This document shows positions 63,150-64,000 of a stretch of 64,000 nucleotides of DNA, piece after piece. Source of the DNA: Ornithinicoccus hortensis (lineage in GTDB: Bacteria; Actinomycetota; Actinomycetes; Actinomycetales; Dermatophilaceae); assembly GCF_006716185.1 (NCBI RefSeq), contig NZ_VFOP01000001.1, forward strand, positions 558,001 to 622,000, given 5' to 3'. Below the pieces are notes generated by a model, which did not search any database, was not told where the DNA came from, and saw only the letters and a list, made by a program, of their open reading frames with translations. The translations under genes were made by a program, and so were the position numbers. The stretch's first letter is position 1; every line of letters begins with the position of its first letter.

Positions 63150-64000
63150 ATGACCGCAGCCGCCTCCCCCCGCGACCTGACTGCCGACCCACCGGGGCCG
63201 GACGCTCCGCTGCGCCGACGGTTCGGCGGGCTGGACGGCATGCGTGCCGTCGGGGCCCTCATGGTGGTGCTCACCCACGTCTCGTGGCACACCGGGGCCA
63301 GCTTCCGCGAGCCGTTCGGTGGGCTGCTGGCCAGGTTCGACGCCGGGGTGGCGATCTTCTTCGTGATCTCCGGGTTCCTGCTCTACCGGCCGTATGTCGC
63401 GGCGCGGCTCACCGGGGACGAGCCGCCACGGGTAGGTCGTTACCTCTGGCACCGGGCGCTGCGCATCCTGCCGGTGCTGTGGATCTCGATCGCGGCCACC
63501 CGGTTGCTGTTCGACCACGGCACGGCTGCCTCGCAGTACCTGCGGCACGCCCTGCTGATCCACATCTACTGGCCGGAGAACTGGGTCCGCGGTCTCACCC
63601 AGATGTGGAGCCTGGCCGTCGAGGGTGCCTTCTACCTCGCGCTGCCGTTGCTCGCCTGGGCCCTGGTCCGGACGGCGCGGGGGCCGGAGGCCTACCTGCG
63701 GCGCAGCCTCCTGGTCCTCGGTGCCCTGGTGCTGCTGTCCCCGGTCTGGACCTTCGTGGCCCACGCCGTGGAGCACCCGACGGCCTCGCAGTGGCTGCCG
63801 GCATACCTCGGCTGGTTCGCCGCGGGGATGGCGATGGCGACCTGGCAGCAGGCACGGTGCCTGGACCTGCTGCCTGCGGGAGTGCTCGACCAGCTCGCCC
63901 GGCACCCCGGCACCCTCTGGCTCGCGGGGCTGGCCGTGCTGGCGATCGCCTCGACCCCGCTGGCCGGGCCCCGCGGGCTCGACGCCGTGTCACCGGCCGA
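63150..64000 (+). CDS. Acyltransferase-3 family membrane protein, cut by the window end
   Basis: The frame stays open from an ATG at 63150 to the last base (283 codons). It begins with a short disordered leader. The acyltransferase-3 pattern follows: FGGLDGMRAVGALMVVLTHV with the conserved His, AGVAIFFVISGFLLYRPY, RALRILPVLWI and MWSLAVEGAFYLALPLL, in about seven membrane helices. It modifies a surface glycan or similar acceptor with an acyl group. A fused C-terminal domain cannot be excluded because the gene is incomplete. A TAGAGT -10 candidate lies at 63134-63139. Confidence 0.88.
   Translation, partial: MTAAASPRDLTADPPGPDAPLRRRFGGLDGMRAVGALMVVLTHVSWHTGASFREPFGGLLARFDAGVAIFFVISGFLLYRPYVAARLTGDEPPRVGRYLWHRALRILPVLWISIAATRLLFDHGTAASQYLRHALLIHIYWPENWVRGLTQMWSLAVEGAFYLALPLLAWALVRTARGPEAYLRRSLLVLGALVLLSPVWTFVAHAVEHPTASQWLPAYLGWFAAGMAMATWQQARCLDLLPAGVLDQLARHPGTLWLAGLAVLAIASTPLAGPRGLDAVSPA

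Overview
This window is high-GC DNA holding a bacterial chromosome origin and the roughly 60 kb beside it. Gene order rpmH-rnpA-yidD-yidC-jag / dnaA-dnaN-gnd-recF-dciA-gyrB-gyrA-DUF3566-tRNA-Ile-tRNA-Ala, followed by cwsA-ppiA-rhomboid-crgA-DUF881-pknB-pbpA-rodA-pstP-fhaB-fhaA, is the classical actinobacterial origin layout. A gnd gene between dnaN and recF, no mycolate genes, many GTG starts and many 4-base stop/start overlaps suggest a Micrococcales member, perhaps of the Intrasporangiaceae/Ornithinimicrobium group. The genus is inference only.

Layout. 1-1976: leftward operon for ribosomal protein L34, RNase P protein and membrane insertion (YidD, YidC, the start of Jag). 1977-4486: dnaA flanked by two clusters of DnaA boxes; the dnaA-dnaN gap is the likely oriC. 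4487-14834: rightward replication and topology genes. 14932-16200: tRNA-Ile, a DLW-39 peptide, tRNA-Ala and a membrane protein. 16246-20183: a leftward NYN protein and a tightly overlapping ATP-grasp / amidotransferase-fold / esterase operon of unknown product. 20218-26420: OatA-like acyltransferase, CwsA-like protein, PpiA, rhomboid protease, a divergent PRPP synthetase and CrgA. 26524-35030: DUF881 and the leftward fhaA-fhaB-pstP-rodA-pbpA-pknB growth-control operon, lacking pknA. 35249-64000: accessory and housekeeping genes. These include a duplicated-domain lipoprotein, exonuclease III, a frameshifted membrane gene, a VWA / XRE regulator / Ser-Thr kinase group, a DEAD-box helicase, two large cell-wall-binding-repeat-2 (CWB2) secreted proteins with a TrmB-like regulator, an M20 amidohydrolase, a DUF222-HNH nuclease, a glycosyltransferase, an ATP-dependent DNA ligase and the start of a second acyltransferase-3 gene.

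How it works together. The left 14 kb starts and sustains replication. The middle couples peptidoglycan synthesis (RodA/PbpA) and septation (CrgA, CwsA-like) to Ser/Thr phosphorylation (PknB, PstP, FHA readers). The right part is envelope and surface biology with single metabolic and repair genes. No prophage, integrase, IS element or CRISPR array was seen.

The best candidates for undescribed biology are the three-gene ATP-grasp operon, the VWA/XRE/kinase group with its palindromic operator, the paired CWB2 proteins with a GTCA-rich control region, and a window-wide excess of the word GTATGY/RCATAC.
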